Translations under genes and position numbers: made by a program
From: Phalacrocorax aristotelis
Taxonomy: Eukaryota; Chordata; Aves; Suliformes; Phalacrocoracidae
Length of the DNA: 64,000 bases
Assembly (NCBI RefSeq): GCF_949628215.1
Contig: NC_134278.1
Span: forward strand, 105,505,277 to 105,569,276
Direction: 5' to 3'
In this document: piece by piece, positions 35,707 to 47,480 of the stretch
Position numbering within the stretch: the stretch's first letter is position 1
Layout of the letters: each line of letters opens with the position of its first letter
Notes under the pieces: model-generated
Told to the model about the DNA's origin: nothing
Databases searched by the model: none
The model's input: only the letters and a program-made list of their open reading frames with translations

Positions 35707-38344
35707 TACACATTTGCACCAGGCATTTGTTCCTACAAGCTGCTCCTTTCCCACAGCCAGAAAATAGGTGTCTCCCTCCATATGTTTCCTCAAAGGAGCA
35801 AGGAAATGGGAGACATTTGCTCGCCGTGCTTCTCCCAGTGCAGAGAGAGATGCTGTACACAGAGATGCTCTATCCCCCTACCCTTGCGCTGGTGGAGTTT
35901 CTGCTTTGCCACCACCATTGCACCTGGTGGTACAGTGATGCCAGTCTGCCCGACAGCATGTGCCATGCCAGGCGTCCACCTGACACAATTTGTCCTTCTC
36001 CCGAGCATTGGGGAAAGGAGGCAGCAGACAGTGACTTCTTGTGTGACTATGCTGGTCATCCCAGCATATTCTACAGGCAGCCCAACACAAACTTTGGATT
36101 AGGGATCAACGAGATATCAGAGAATATGAATCAGCAATAAGCAAGAAACTTCAAATTTTGGTTGCATTTTTTTTAAAAGGCAACAACATGTTGATTTTTT
36201 CTGTGCTGCTAGTTAACAGTGACAACAATAGTAATAATTTCAAAACAGTTTTTTGTTTGGAAAAAAGGTTCCAGGAGACAGAAATTACATTAAAGTAGAA
36301 ATTGAAGCATGTGCACATGCACGTGTGTATTTGTGTGTGTGTAAGGGAGAGCAAAACAAAGGTGAAAACAAGCTGGGGATGCTTTATCCCAAATCAAGCA
36401 TTACAATGCAAAACAAGGAAACTGAGGGCTTCAGTGACCCTAACAAAAATACTTAAGGTCAAATTTGTTTACTGGCATGCTGATATAAGAAATGCACAAT
36501 CAAAGTATGGAGGCAGTTTTACCATTTCATCACAGTAAGGTAACGAGGAGAAAAACAAAGAACAAAAATTAAGTAAACGTCAATTTGATCAAAGTTTCAG
36601 TCATGGTTACCAAAATATGTCACTCACACCTTTGTGGTAGGGCAGCTCAGGAAACATGGCACAGTTATAATTTATGATTTTTCATCTTGGCAGTCCCTGG
36701 CTTCCACTGTGTGATCTTCCAGTAGCACACATCTCTTCCTTGCTTTCCTGGGCCAAACTTAGGTTTAGTTTAAGCAAATGCACCTTCTTTGAGGGTGCCA
36801 GAGAGGCCCAGCTTGGCCAAGGACAAGACTTGATGGACCACTGTTGGTAAATGGCTAGTGAAGGACTGGCGATATGCTTCTTGAACCACTTTTGTTTAAC
36901 CACTCTTGTCCCTCAGGGAACTAAAAAAATCTCTCTGACAGCTTTGCTGCTTTGTTTGCTGTTCCTCCATATGACAAAGCTTTTACTTCATTCCCCACCC
37001 ACAATAGCTCATTTCTCTTATGCCTCCTCAACCTGTTCACTGCCAGCCCTTCTGTTCTTGATGTGGACATGTTTTTAAAGATCACATATGTTAGCCATTC
37101 ACTCTCTTTGGAGGTCAAAACAAAACAAGAGACAGGAGTAATTTTCTATGAGCAAGTAGACATAAGTACATTGCAAACCAGTTTCAAAACTTTTTGAACA
37201 GCAGTGCCACATACCATATCCTTGGAGGTCATGAGATAATGCATTTGCATTCTTCAGTATCGTGAGAGTAATGTTTCTGGTTGCCATTGTGTCCGTTGGA
37301 AATAATGGCTTCTGGTCACCACAGGTTAGCAGATGCAAACAGCAGACTATATCGCAGCAGCTTCGCTAATGCAGAAACCATTGTACATCCAGACGTTCCT
37401 GCCCTATCCATAAAGAGTAATTGCCTAAGTGTTTCATTGGAAAAAAAATGGCACAGTCCTGGGAGTGTCAGGGATGTAGCATTTACAAATCAATTCATAA
37501 TTTCATTTTATATAAGGATGCAATTTTTTTCCTATAGTCACAAAATATCATCTTGCCTAAGTGCCTGTTATTACCATTGTTAAGGGCTATGGCACCAAGA
37601 AATCAAGTTTAGTTTGTTTTTATTTTCTACAGTGGAACTTGCACTTTCTTAATTAGCAAAACCTCAGTGTATACAGTCATAGCAAGAATTTTCATTTACC
37701 TTTCTCACACAAATACCCTCTTCAGTCTAGTGATTTTCGTACAACTTAATTGATGGCAGACTGCAAAATCTAAATTACATGCATTGTCCTCTTCTTCTTC
37801 AGGCAAGAGTTCTGCAATGGTGCCTTCAGTCAACTTTTTCCAGACCTGGTCCAACTACAGGAAATATCAGTGCATAGTTTCACAACTATTTTCAGTGTTT
37901 CTAATGACAATTATGACTCAACTTTGGATGTTATTTTCAGAGCTACCAGGTGTTGTCAATCCCAGCTTGAATAATCTTTGTAGTTAAAAATACCTGTTCC
38001 AAAATTAATAGCCAAACCTGGAGGTACCCTCTTCTACTGGACTTTCCTGACAGCTATGCCCACTGATCAATGTGTCTCAGTGGCAGGGCTGTTTCTCAAA
38101 GCATGTAACCTCCAACTTCAGGCACCTTCTCTAATTCAGTACCTCGGTGGTACTGTCGAATTCAGTGATCTTGGTGCTTGTTGTCCATTTACCATGCCAA
38201 AAAAACCCCAAAACAATCTTTCTGGGACCATCTCTACTTAACTGTTACACAATAAAAGCAAAGGAAGGTACATGCCAACCACTTGAAAAGCAGGCTCCTG
38301 TCTAACAGCCATCTAACTGGGGATGGCATATCATCACAGGGACA
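35707..38344. other. Gene-free DNA with an octamer-bearing stretch
   Basis: A 137-codon frame (35727-36140, plus) and several overlapping frames on both strands show no domain. The stretch at 37200-37460 is enhancer-like: it carries ATGCATTTGCAT at 37239-37250, which contains a perfect POU octamer (ATTTGCAT, 37243-37250). No splice-supported exon is visible. Confidence 0.42.
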
Positions 38345-38450
38345 CAGAAAAGCTGGTTGGAGGGGACCTTGGGAATTCTCTAGTCCAGCCCCACACTGAG
38401 AGTGGGACCATGGCCAACACTGGATCATGTCTAGAGCTCTCTTAGGTGGT
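38345..38450 (-). mobile_element. Avian-type CR1 3' fragment
   Basis: The plus strand reads AAGCTGGTTGGAGGGGACCT, then AATTCTCTAGTCCAGCCCC and later GGATCATGTCTAGAG. This is the reverse complement of the avian CR1 3' region (sense: GGACTAGATGATCTCC...AGGTCCCTTCCAACC). Only about 100 bases remain, with no coding part, and the terminal octamers are worn away. It is the repeat in this window that best points to a bird. A 100-bp tandem duplication begins about 40 bases downstream. Confidence 0.72.
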
Positions 38451-38491
38451 AGAGCTCTGCTGTGTTTGAACAGGTTATTTTGCATTGGGTG

Positions 38492-38691
38492 ATTAATTAT
38501 ACACTGGGCCAGAGAGAGGTGGGAAATCCTAGGATAACCCAGACTGGTCTAAAGGGTACACATGTTCCATCACATCACTAGTGCAAAGAGAATTAATTAT
38601 ACACTGGGCCAGAGAGAGGTGGGAAATCCCAGGATAACCCAGACTGGTCTAAAGGGTACACATGTTCCATCACATCACTAGTGCAAAGAGA
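38492..38691. repeat. 100-bp tandem duplication, two copies
   Basis: Positions 38492-38591 and 38592-38691 are the same 100-base unit in direct tandem. They differ at one position only (T at 38530, C at 38630). Five bases of a third copy (ATTAA) follow. The unit contains ACACTGGGCCAGAGAGAGG and CTAAAGGGTACACATGTTCC and has no open frame. The near-identity implies a recent event or ongoing homogenisation. It may also be a variable-number minisatellite or, less likely, an assembly artefact. Confidence 0.97.
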
Positions 38692-38699
38692 ATTAAGAC

Positions 38700-41600
38700 T
38701 ATTACTACAGTCCTGATGCTTTAATGATATGTATGAGGCAAGATTTTGCAGAGAGAGAAGTAACGTATTAAGCCAATTGATCTACTGGCAAGGTATCAGG
38801 CTCACAAACCCCTCTTCAGATTCAATACCAGGCCTGAAGAAGGGATTGTATCTGTCTTTCTTCAGCATGTTTTCTTTTTTCCAACTGAAGCTATTCAGTG
38901 AATGAGACTGCATTTGTGGATAGTTTTGGCTGCTCTGAAATGGCATTTTCATCTGATTCTTTATACTGATCACCTCTACCAGCCGTATCCCATGTGGCCA
39001 TCATCAGCAAGTTGCTGGTTCCATGGTAGGCATCAGACATTTAGGTTTCTCATAGGCTTGTCCCACAGATCCACTAGGTTTTGTAGTCTTTGAAATTTTC
39101 ATCGTCCTCCTGCCACCTGTACTTTACCCCTCCATTCCTCCCAACTCCTTCTTTTTATTTCATTGCTCAAGCAAGTAGACATGATTTTAAACAAAAGCTT
39201 ACAGCTCGTATTACTCTGTGTAAGTGCAATAAACTAGTTTAGGTAAACTCCTCAGAGATCTAATGTGGTTCTGCTCAATCTTTCTTTATGACAGCATTAA
39301 ACCCCAGTCATTCTTCTCCCTGTGAGTTCACTGGGTTTGTAGTATGCCATATTACATTCCTCCTGACTAGGACCACCAACACTGGACTGGTGCTCTCCTG
39401 CCACTAGTTATCAGCTTGAAATTTCAATATTTTTGGGATTCTTTTCATTTGCCTTCTGGAATTTGTACATTTAAGGTTCAGGGTTGGGGTTTTGGTTTTG
39501 TTTTGTTTTTTAATTTCCCTAGAAGCACAAGTATAAAAAAACTTTGGTTTTGTTGTTTTCTGAATAAAGGAGTGAATAAAAGTTGCATTTTCAAGGTGTC
39601 CATAGAAATGTAAAGGGAAAGCTTTAGGAAAAGCACTATAGAACGATGGCCACTAACTGTGACTGAGGTAACATAGTTCTGTCATGGAAAAGTGCATGCA
39701 TATGTAATCTTAATACTACACATATGAAGATAGCCACTTACATGTGATCACAGATCAGATCACAACACTGCTTTTTAAAAATATCGATCAAGAAAAATAC
39801 AGCTGGTAATTAATGTGTCATGAAAATGTGTCAAAATATTTTCTCTTTAATGTGACACTAATAATTAAACTAGCCTTAAATGTATCATAAGTATAATTAT
39901 TGTACGATTTAATCAGTTTGATTTTGGTTTATTTTTTTCATTCTAGTTCTGAATAGTCAAAGTTTTCTCTGCACATGAAAGAGGCTGCAAGATGGCACAG
40001 GCTAAAGTATGCCAGGATGTGTGTAGCTGTGTGATAGTCACATCTGCAGGAACAGTAAACTAGCTCAATCACTGGCATTACCAGTTCAGTTCAGCTGAGG
40101 ATCTGGCCCCTACTGTGTTTATTATTAGATGGAATGGATGAGAATATATTAATTTTCTGCTGAACTTTTTGATGGCCTTGTGCTTTCTTCTTTTCTTTCC
40201 ATTTCTCATACCCCATCCAAAATTTGTGCTGCAGAAATTCAATGCCCCTGTTGCTTTTTTGCTTTTTTTCACTTGAATCTCAATTGCAAAGCCAACTAGA
40301 TTTCATCATGGCTTATATGCTCTCCCACTTGCTATCTGTAATCACAGTTATTGTGAAACTCAAAGCTAAGTCAAGAATTGTTGCCTTTTTATGGCTCCCT
40401 CTTTTATATATGTTGTGTTGGAGAGCAGTCGTTACCGCTTTTTTGTCATTATTTCTGGGCTTCACTCCATTAGCTAGTGAACAGGCCTTCTCTCATCGCT
40501 TTCCTTCAGTAAATACTGTAACATTCAGCTTCCTTTCAGGCTTGTGCTTTTAAAGAAAATCTTTGTACAATTAAAGATATGAAATTGCTAAATACAAGGC
40601 TGCATTCATTGTTCTCCCTTTTTAAAGGTTTAATCACACTTAATGGCTCTCTTGAAAACTTGAATTTTCCATGTTGATGGTTTTACCCCACTGAAAGAGT
40701 TTGCTAATATACTTTTCAAGTGTTTTCTCCTTAAATGAGCTATTCAAGAAGTTTTGTGCAGAATAAGATTGAGGAAGGATATATCCAGAAACAATTATGA
40801 AAAGGGTCCAGGGCTATCTGTTCATCCATTGGTGGAGATTCACAAGCTCAGCAGCAGCCAGAAATTGAAAAGAGAAAATATAGTCCTGTCCAGCTTTGGA
40901 GGACACATCCTGAAATATCTTATGTTCCTTCTTTTGGACCAGCCTCAGAGAAACCATCACTTCATCTTGAACCTTCCCAAGATGCGGACCCTAATTGCCA
41001 CATGATGAGCATTGACCGTGGCGAGAACCAGGCTGAATACATAGCCCAAAGAGGTGGTAACTTTGGTCCTGCGTCTCTCGTTCCAGCTGCAACCACCACA
41101 GTGTTCTCTGACAGCACCCCTCTAAAGAGCTGGTAGCTGCAGTGCTGCCTGCTCAGGGCTGGTGTGATGTTGTTATAAAGAGAGGAAGCATACATCTTTA
41201 CTGAAGATTTTTAATCTTTCTGTTTGTGACTGACCAGCCAAAAGTATACATCCATCCCTACAAGACACAGACTGGATGCCCATAGGCTGTTTGTCACATC
41301 TAGGAAAGAAACCACGAGCCCTGGGAAAGCTCTGGAAACTTCCAAACACACCATCCCATTTACTCAGTAGCACAAATTACTTTGGTTTGCCTGGTGTTTC
41401 TGTCTTGATAGTCAAAGCCATTCAGGGTATTGGACTTTGCTTCCTGAGATATCACATCTCCTTCCACCAACATGACCTCCCATGACATTTAACGGGAATG
41501 ATCTGGACTGTGAACCAACAGGGAAAGTTTGTGAGCTTATGCAATGAAATTCTCACAGCTCCTGGAGCTAGACTTCATTATTTGCTTTTATGCTTTCTGA

Positions 41601-41700
41601 TAGTCATTGATCTTAATAAGAAATAAATGTGCACCTCTTTTGTGGCATACCTGTTTACCCACAAAGGTTTAAAACAGACCTGGAGATTCCAGTCCTATCC
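38700..41700. other. Gene-free unique DNA
   Basis: A T/G-rich tract lies at 39480-39515. The part from 39.74 to 39.97 kb is AT-rich with GGTAATTAATG, CTAATAATTAAAC and TATAATTATTG words and could be a regulatory element. A 109-codon hydrophobic frame at 40224-40553 follows from T-rich sequence and is not called a gene. Confidence 0.48.
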
Positions 41701-41746
41701 ACTTATGCACAAACCAGAAAAAAACTTATGCACTAAACAGAAAAAG
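41701..41746. repeat. Imperfect 23-bp tandem repeat, two copies
   Basis: ACTTATGCACAAACCAGAAA at 41701 recurs 23 bases later as ACTTATGCACTAAACAGAAA, with two mismatches. It is a short local duplication with no coding consequence. Confidence 0.8.
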
Positions 41747-42029
41747 GGCAAACCTTATGGGATGTCTTACAAACTACAGAAGTAGGGAGACAGAGAACAA
41801 AATAATCCCTGCTATTTTATTTATATGACTAAATATTTGGCAGCCACTCAGCTACTTTGGTAATGGGGACCATATAAGTAGATAGGTGCAGGTTTAGTGA
41901 GATGAAGATTATAAATTAAATGTAGTAGGAGTAATATTTCATCTGTCTGTCGCAGGGCTGATACCGTAACATAAATCCTTAGATACTTTAGATTAGATAG
42001 ATGTGATATGTCAATCTCCACTTAAATAT

Positions 42030-42215
42030 TTTGGGTCTGCTCCCAATAAAGTTAATGGAAGTAGGATCAGCTCTTTATTGCTCCCATACTATCAGTGAGT
42101 CTTCACTTCCCATCAAGCAATTCATGTTTCGCGTTACATTGATACAAAAGCCTTATCCTGCTCATCTCAAAGTCAACAGGTTTTGCTTTTTCAGTGGGAG
42201 CCCTGTTAGGGTATT
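42030..42215. repeat. Ancient amniote dispersed-repeat fragment
   Basis: The words GGGTCTGCTCCCAATAAAGT, TAATGGAAGTAGGATCAG, CCTTATCCTGCTCATCTCAA, AGTCAACAGG and CAGTGGGAGCCCTG follow a familiar old bird/reptile interspersed sequence built from 'CTCCCATTGAAGTCAATGG...GGATCAG' and its complement. The copy is worn and non-coding. I recognise the pattern but cannot give a secure family name. Confidence 0.45.
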
Positions 42216-44687
42216 AGTGCTTTAAACTGAAGTGCCCAGACTCAGTTCACATGGCTCAGAGTCACCCATCCTCATTGTAAACGCTCTGTTCTTACTGTGG
42301 TGTGTGCAAGAGCATTTAGTTCTCAAGTGCTCCTCATGTGGGGAGATTGAGGGACACAGACAACTTTACATCATCTTCCTACTCTCCTCCACTGCTGTTG
42401 CAGGCTTGTCTGGAGCCCTTTCAGGCCCTGCTTGCACAAGGATTATCAACAGCATCTTTGGGCAGCTCTGCATTGGGCTGCGTTTAAACCATCAGGGCAT
42501 GCAGCATGGAGCAGCTGCACTCACTGCCGCAGCAGGAGATGCACCAAGGACACCACACCACCACCAGTGTACACTACATGATTACAGTCATTGTATACAG
42601 TCATTTTAAATGAAGTTGTTTCGCTTGCACTTTTAGGCAAGCGAATTTTCTTGGATTTGCTCAGGTTGGGAATGGGATTGCCTAGCAGAGGGCCCAAGGG
42701 GATGCTGGCAGAGTACCCAGGGCACTTCCCAGCCAGGACAGAGACTTAAGGCAGGAGTAGACTGTCTGATCACCTGCTGTTAATGGCTTCAGTTTATCTA
42801 ATAGCCCTCTCACTGCTGATGAAGTAGAATTTTCAGCCCAGGTATTTGAATTATCACCTACTGTGAATTCAGAGACCTGCCAGTCATGTGAACCTGAATA
42901 ACAAGTGCTGCACACCCCTCTATCGCTTCTGAATTAGTTACATAAAACCAACTAGCTAGGGAGCAGAGACAGGATCAGGTGGCATACCTAACTGGTTATT
43001 ACGGAGCACAGTTTCTGCATTTATGATGAACCATTCCTGAAGATTCTTCTTCAAAATAACAGCAAACAGCAAATACAAACCAGCATTTTAACTGTAAACT
43101 GTTTGAACAGAAAAAAGGGAAACCCATGCATTAGAGTCTTAATTACGTGCCACATTCTGCCATATTTGCACATCACCTGGTACCTCAAGCGGTCCTATCT
43201 GGTCACTGGAGCTGCCCAGAGAAGTCCCAGCACATCCTGAAGCACATGTCCCACTTCCACTCAAGCTGAGCACATGATTCAGGAAGACAGTGATTTTATG
43301 CACTTTGCTGAAGCCAGCTGCCAGATTTGTGATGGAGAGGTAAGATAGCACTCAAGATGAGTGACCTTTTCCCTCACAAATGTTTAACAGGCACAATACA
43401 CTATCAGGTTTCTTACAACTGTACTAACACTCACTTCCCAATTCACCTTGGAGTGGGCATCGTCAAACGGTGCTTTGTCTTGTGTTCTGGTTCTGGTTTT
43501 CTTGTAGGCACTGCACTGGAAAATGCTGCCTCAAACCCACCAGGAACGTCACACGAGGATGTCTTTAAAAGCCATGTGATGTTCATTCAGTTTGTTTTCT
43601 TAAACACAGAGTGTCTCCAAAGTTACTGATTAATTTCACGCAGTGCAAGGAGAACTATTGATTTCCCATGTCTGCTTTTGACTCTTTAAGATATAAAAAT
43701 GCAAATACACTGCTTAAAGAGAATTTTTTTTATTCCTTGTACCTGCTCACATGTGATTTCAACACAAAAAGCAGCTTTTGCTGGTTTTGTTTTGATAAAC
43801 TCCAGCATGTTTGGTATTTCACTGGAACAATATGCTAACATACTCATTTCCAAGCTATTCTTCATCTTAAACTCCCCCTTTTCTGCTATATGCTCCATGG
43901 CTTTCCAGCATTGCCAGAGCGCACACAGAGTGGTGGACCTGCAACTTTGCTGGCAATGTTTATTTTCAAAAGACAAATATTGTGCCAGCGTTAACTTCAA
44001 TTAGGAGACTTATTTGACAATCTGACTACTCCATCTGATGCCTCAAGGGCAAATTTCAGCACTTTATGAAAGATGTTGGCCAAAGACTGATCTATATGAA
44101 TAAAATATAGGGGAGAGAAGTTTTAATGAACATTTGAAAACAAAACTATCAAGAATTAATTGCAAATATTTACATGCAAATAAAGGGTTTGTTTTATATC
44201 TGCGAAGGCTAGTGCATTCAGAAAGAAAACTGCCACTCCATCCTTTAACTCACCCTGCTGTGCCTCCAAGTTACAAGCGTCTCAGGCAGGGTATAATCAA
44301 TACCATGGGAGGTACAATGTGTAGCCACCATGGGGCGGGGCCGATCCTGCAGCCCTATGGCAAAGCATTTTGCCTGCCAGGCACCACGCAGGGGGGCTTC
44401 ACCTCACCACATCTCCAAGGGTTCACCCTGGGTTTGACCGTTTTTAGTCACATTTAATCATCTGATAAACTTATTTTGCATTGTGGTTTGATTGCTTAAT
44501 GGTGCTTTACTCACAAAACATTTCCAGAGCATGTAAAAGGTTCCCGTGTTGTTCTGTGAAACGCTGCTCCTTGTTGGAGAGAAGCTCACCTGCTGCAAAG
44601 AGCCTGCACAAGGCCTCGCACCACTTAGGAGCACAAATGGAGCTACATTTGACCCTCTTACAGCTCTTGTTCAGATAAAGCTCCAGA
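42216..44687. other. Gene-free unique DNA
   Basis: A 125-codon frame (42232-42609, plus) and a pair of opposite frames at 43.69-44.00 kb have no recognisable features. Nothing else is visible. Confidence 0.5.
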
Positions 44688-44735
44688 TGACTTCAGTGGG
44701 AGGTTTGCCTGAGCGGAGACTGTGCTATCTGCTCC
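44688..44735 (+). repeat. Ancient dispersed-repeat scrap
   Basis: TGACTTCAGTGGGAGGTTTG followed by CCTGAGCGGAGACTG follows the same old bird/reptile repeat pattern noted elsewhere in the window ('TGACTTCAATGGGAGTTTTGCCTGAG'). It is very short, so chance resemblance is possible. Confidence 0.35.
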
Positions 44736-45514
44736 TCACTGTATTTACAAGGTCACTGGGAAAAAGGCAGTGTCAGATCACAAGGAAATATTTTCAAAAT
44801 TGCTTCTACAGTCCTATTCAGGTGCTAACAACCTGGCTTCTCGGGCACGGGTCTCCCCTCTCCTCTGGAAATCAGGAGCTGGCATTTGACCCAACCAAGG
44901 TGTCCTAGCTAGGGGAAACCACAGAAGTGGAAGCTTTTCCATGCCAAATATGCAGTCCTGCAGCTGGAAGGACGGGTGATGTGTTCAGCACAGACTTGGA
45001 GACGGCACAGAGGAAAACCTCCATGGGACGCTGGTTGTGACTGCCTGCACCTTCTCATCTCACACCCCTTTGGAAGGTGTGCTCAGGTCATGCACTGAGG
45101 CTCCCCGACATCGCTGGCACCAGGGCCTCTCTCCCAAAATCCATAGGTGTGGATGACACAGGCAGGAGCGCCAGATAGTTTACCACTGAGAGAATCACCC
45201 CCAACAGCACGCAGATAAAACAGAGAAAAAGGTGACTTTGTTGGTGAAATTTCTTTTTTTTTCCCCTCTCTCTCACAGTGTCTGATGTGCTGCTGCTGAA
45301 AAGGCTTCTATTTTGATGAGGCCACAAAAGCTTGAATACTTTTCTGAACCAGTTTGGTAGAGTAATTGCGAGCTGGGAATTATTCTCATAAGAGTTTGGA
45401 GTTGTGTAAATTATTCAAAAGAGACATAACCTTGCTATGTAATTCTTAATTATAATTTCTAGTACTTTATAGTAAAGATACAATCCCCTATAACTCCTTT
45501 AAGGTCACGTAAAT
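44736..45514. other. Gene-free DNA, AT-rich at its end
   Basis: No gene is visible. The last 170 bases (45.33-45.51 kb) are AT-rich, with GTAATTGCG, TGTAAATTATTC and CTTAATTATAATTTC, and may be part of a regulatory element. Confidence 0.42.
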
Positions 45515-45605
45515 ACCCTGGGCCTGATCCTTAGATGGTGGGACCCTGCACATTGGTTCTCAGGCAGTTTCTATTCGCATTTGACTCCACTCACCCGCCC
45601 TTATT
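45515..45605. repeat. Possible ancient dispersed-repeat fragment
   Basis: GGGCCTGATCC near 45519, followed by GGTGGGACCCTGCACATTGG and TTTGACTCC, is reminiscent of the old 'GGGCCTGATCCTGCA' bird/reptile repeat. It adjoins the hAT-like relic. Weak evidence. Confidence 0.33.
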
Positions 45606-45666
45606 TCACAGCCAAGCACATGAGCATTTTTTTCTATAGACTTTAATTCAGAGGTCTCTCAAACTA

Positions 45667-46292
45667 CAGCAGCTGGGAATGTTCTGTTGGAATTACTTTC
45701 TGGGGGAAAAATATGCCTTTTATAAAATCGGGATTTCTTTTATGGAAAAATTTCAATTTTGCCAGAAATTTCTGATTTTCTATTAGGAAAAATCGAACCG
45801 ATGGCTTCACGGCTGCTTGGCTGGAAGGCCCCTGTCGATTTTGTTGTCGTCTGCAGGGAGAGAGCAAAATTGACAATAGTCTTCCAGGCAGGCAGCTGGG
45901 GAGATGCAGCAGGTCTGGAAGAGGGAGGAGGGGAGGTTGAGTGCCCTGGCGCTCTGCCGGCCCTGCAGCCCAGCTGCCTCCCCAGCAGCCAGGCTAGGGG
46001 GAAGGCGAAGAGGAGGAGGAGAGGCAGGCGCGGGGTGGCCAGCCTGCAGCAGCCTGCCGACAAGGCTCCTGCCGCTCTCCCTTTTCGTCAGGCAGCTGGC
46101 AAGCCCCAAGAAATTCCAGTTTTCTTCCCCTGAAAGAGATTTTTTTTTTTTTTCTGGAGAGCATTTCCCAAGAAAAAAAATTAAGTTTAAAAACAAAATT
46201 TAATATCTCACAATTTGAAGGGAGAAGGGAGAGGGATAACTTCAAATGACCATTTTTTAATGGGAAAAATTTCTGTGATTCAGCCAGCTCTA
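45667..46292. mobile_element. Probable non-autonomous DNA transposon relic (hAT-like)
   Basis: The left end (CAGCAGCTGGGAA from 45667) and the right end (TTCAGCCAGCTCTA ending at 46292) are imperfect inverted ends of a CAGAGCTGG-type terminus. AT-rich subterminal sequence (repeated GGGAAAAATTT/GAAATTTCTG words) surrounds a GC- and CpG-rich interior (about 45.78-46.10 kb). Elements ending in AGCTGGC(T)GAAAATTTTTCC are common in sauropsid DNA and are usually placed with hAT elements. The flanking eight bases (TCAAACTA and CCTCACAC) do not form a convincing target duplication. No transposase frame is present: frames of 99-129 codons in the interior overlap on both strands and reflect GC content. 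Confidence 0.45.
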
Positions 46293-47090
46293 CCTCACAC
46301 CTGGTATTATACTGGTAGGAAAAAAAATCAGTTATTTTTTTCCATAATCCATACATTGATAAAAAGTAAAGTGCAGGAAATTAATGCACCTGTGTGGAGA
46401 AGGCCAGCAAAATAAAAACATTAGTCACACTTAAGATGGGTTTGGAGATGTACACAAGGGTAAATACCTCCTTTTGTGCCTCAGAGTGGCTGGTGGGAGC
46501 GGCAATCCCACATCGAGCAGCAGCACTACCTTCACTGACAAAATCATATCTCAAAGTCCCCATTAGCTCTGTGCCTTTGCCCACAGTTGAGCAATAACTG
46601 AAGAAACAAATTTCGATCAAATCTTGTAAACCCAAAAAGTAAGCGTAACTGGATTGACAAGCTTTGGTCTGATGCAATTTGAAATGGCTGACTAATAAAT
46701 CCTAAAATTCAAGGATTTTTACGGAATTGGTCATGGACCTTTAAGTACAAGACAGTGAGTATGTCTTGCTATAACATAGATCATACACTAGAAGCTGAGC
46801 TCATTGCAGGCTGTTTTGCAGGCTGTGAAGCCTCTTTCATTGTGTGTTTGTGTCTGTTTCTCAACCTTTCTGAATGTGTTCAAGTTACCCTGTGTTTAAT
46901 CCACACTGACTAACAGCAGTAGAAGCTGTAGCTATAATGATGGGAGGAAAACATATATTCACTCCTGACTTTAAAAAGTATTTAGCCCCAGTGATGAGTT
47001 CTGGAGGGCACCCTTTGAGATTTCACACACAAACACACACAAAAGCACTCTCGTCATTGCAGGACTCATTTTTCTTATGATCCTAAGCAG
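46293..47090. other. Gene-free unique DNA
   Basis: No gene, RNA gene or named repeat is visible. A CA-rich stretch lies at 47025-47042. Confidence 0.5.
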
Positions 47091-47480
47091 ATTTTTGTAA
47101 AAGAGAAAGACCAAGAGTCATGAAATCTTTGAATAATTACATTCAGTAAATCAGATAGATAAAATTTTCCAACAAGAACCTTGAAAGAAAAAAGTTAAAT
47201 TATATTCCTATACATTCCAATAATCCATCTTTGATTATCCTATAGATACTGTGCAGTGCATGATACCAGTATTGATGAAACACCAAACAGTAATGGTATC
47301 AGCGCAGAGCAGCATCAGCAGAGCAGAAGAGCAAATATGACTTTAATTGTAGGCTCTCTATTATTATTTTATAATGTAGGCTTTTCGGATAATTTATTAA
47401 TACTAACAAAGATGAGTGATTTGGAGGCTGCATATTTTTATTTCTTAGGAGTTATTTTATTTGATAATGACATTAAATAT
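47091..47480. promoter_or_regulatory. Candidate conserved noncoding element
   Basis: A long non-repetitive AT-rich block with GAATAATTACATTC near 47131, TTCCAATAATCCATC near 47215, TTTGATTATCC, GATAATTTATTAATAC near 47388 and ATTTGATAATGACATTAAA near 47458. These are repeated TAAT and GATA words, several of them TAATCC- (PITX/OTX) or TAATTA-like. No gene overlaps. It is among the most enhancer-like stretches of the window; inference only. Confidence 0.42.

Noticed and set aside
35727-36140. 137-codon frame on the plus strand, overlapped by three others
   Set aside because: Frames are open on both strands at once, and none has a recognisable motif.
37784-37990. Pyrimidine tract plus CAG before a short frame, possible 3' splice site and exon
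   Set aside because: The frame after it is short and featureless, and no matching donor site or partner exon is visible.
40224-40553. 109-codon frame rich in hydrophobic residues
   Set aside because: T-rich codons alone give this composition, and no membrane-protein family is recognisable.
45740-46356. Overlapping frames of 99-129 codons on both strands, possible transposase
   Set aside because: They have no transposase motif. The frames are open because the interior of the hAT-like relic is GC-rich.
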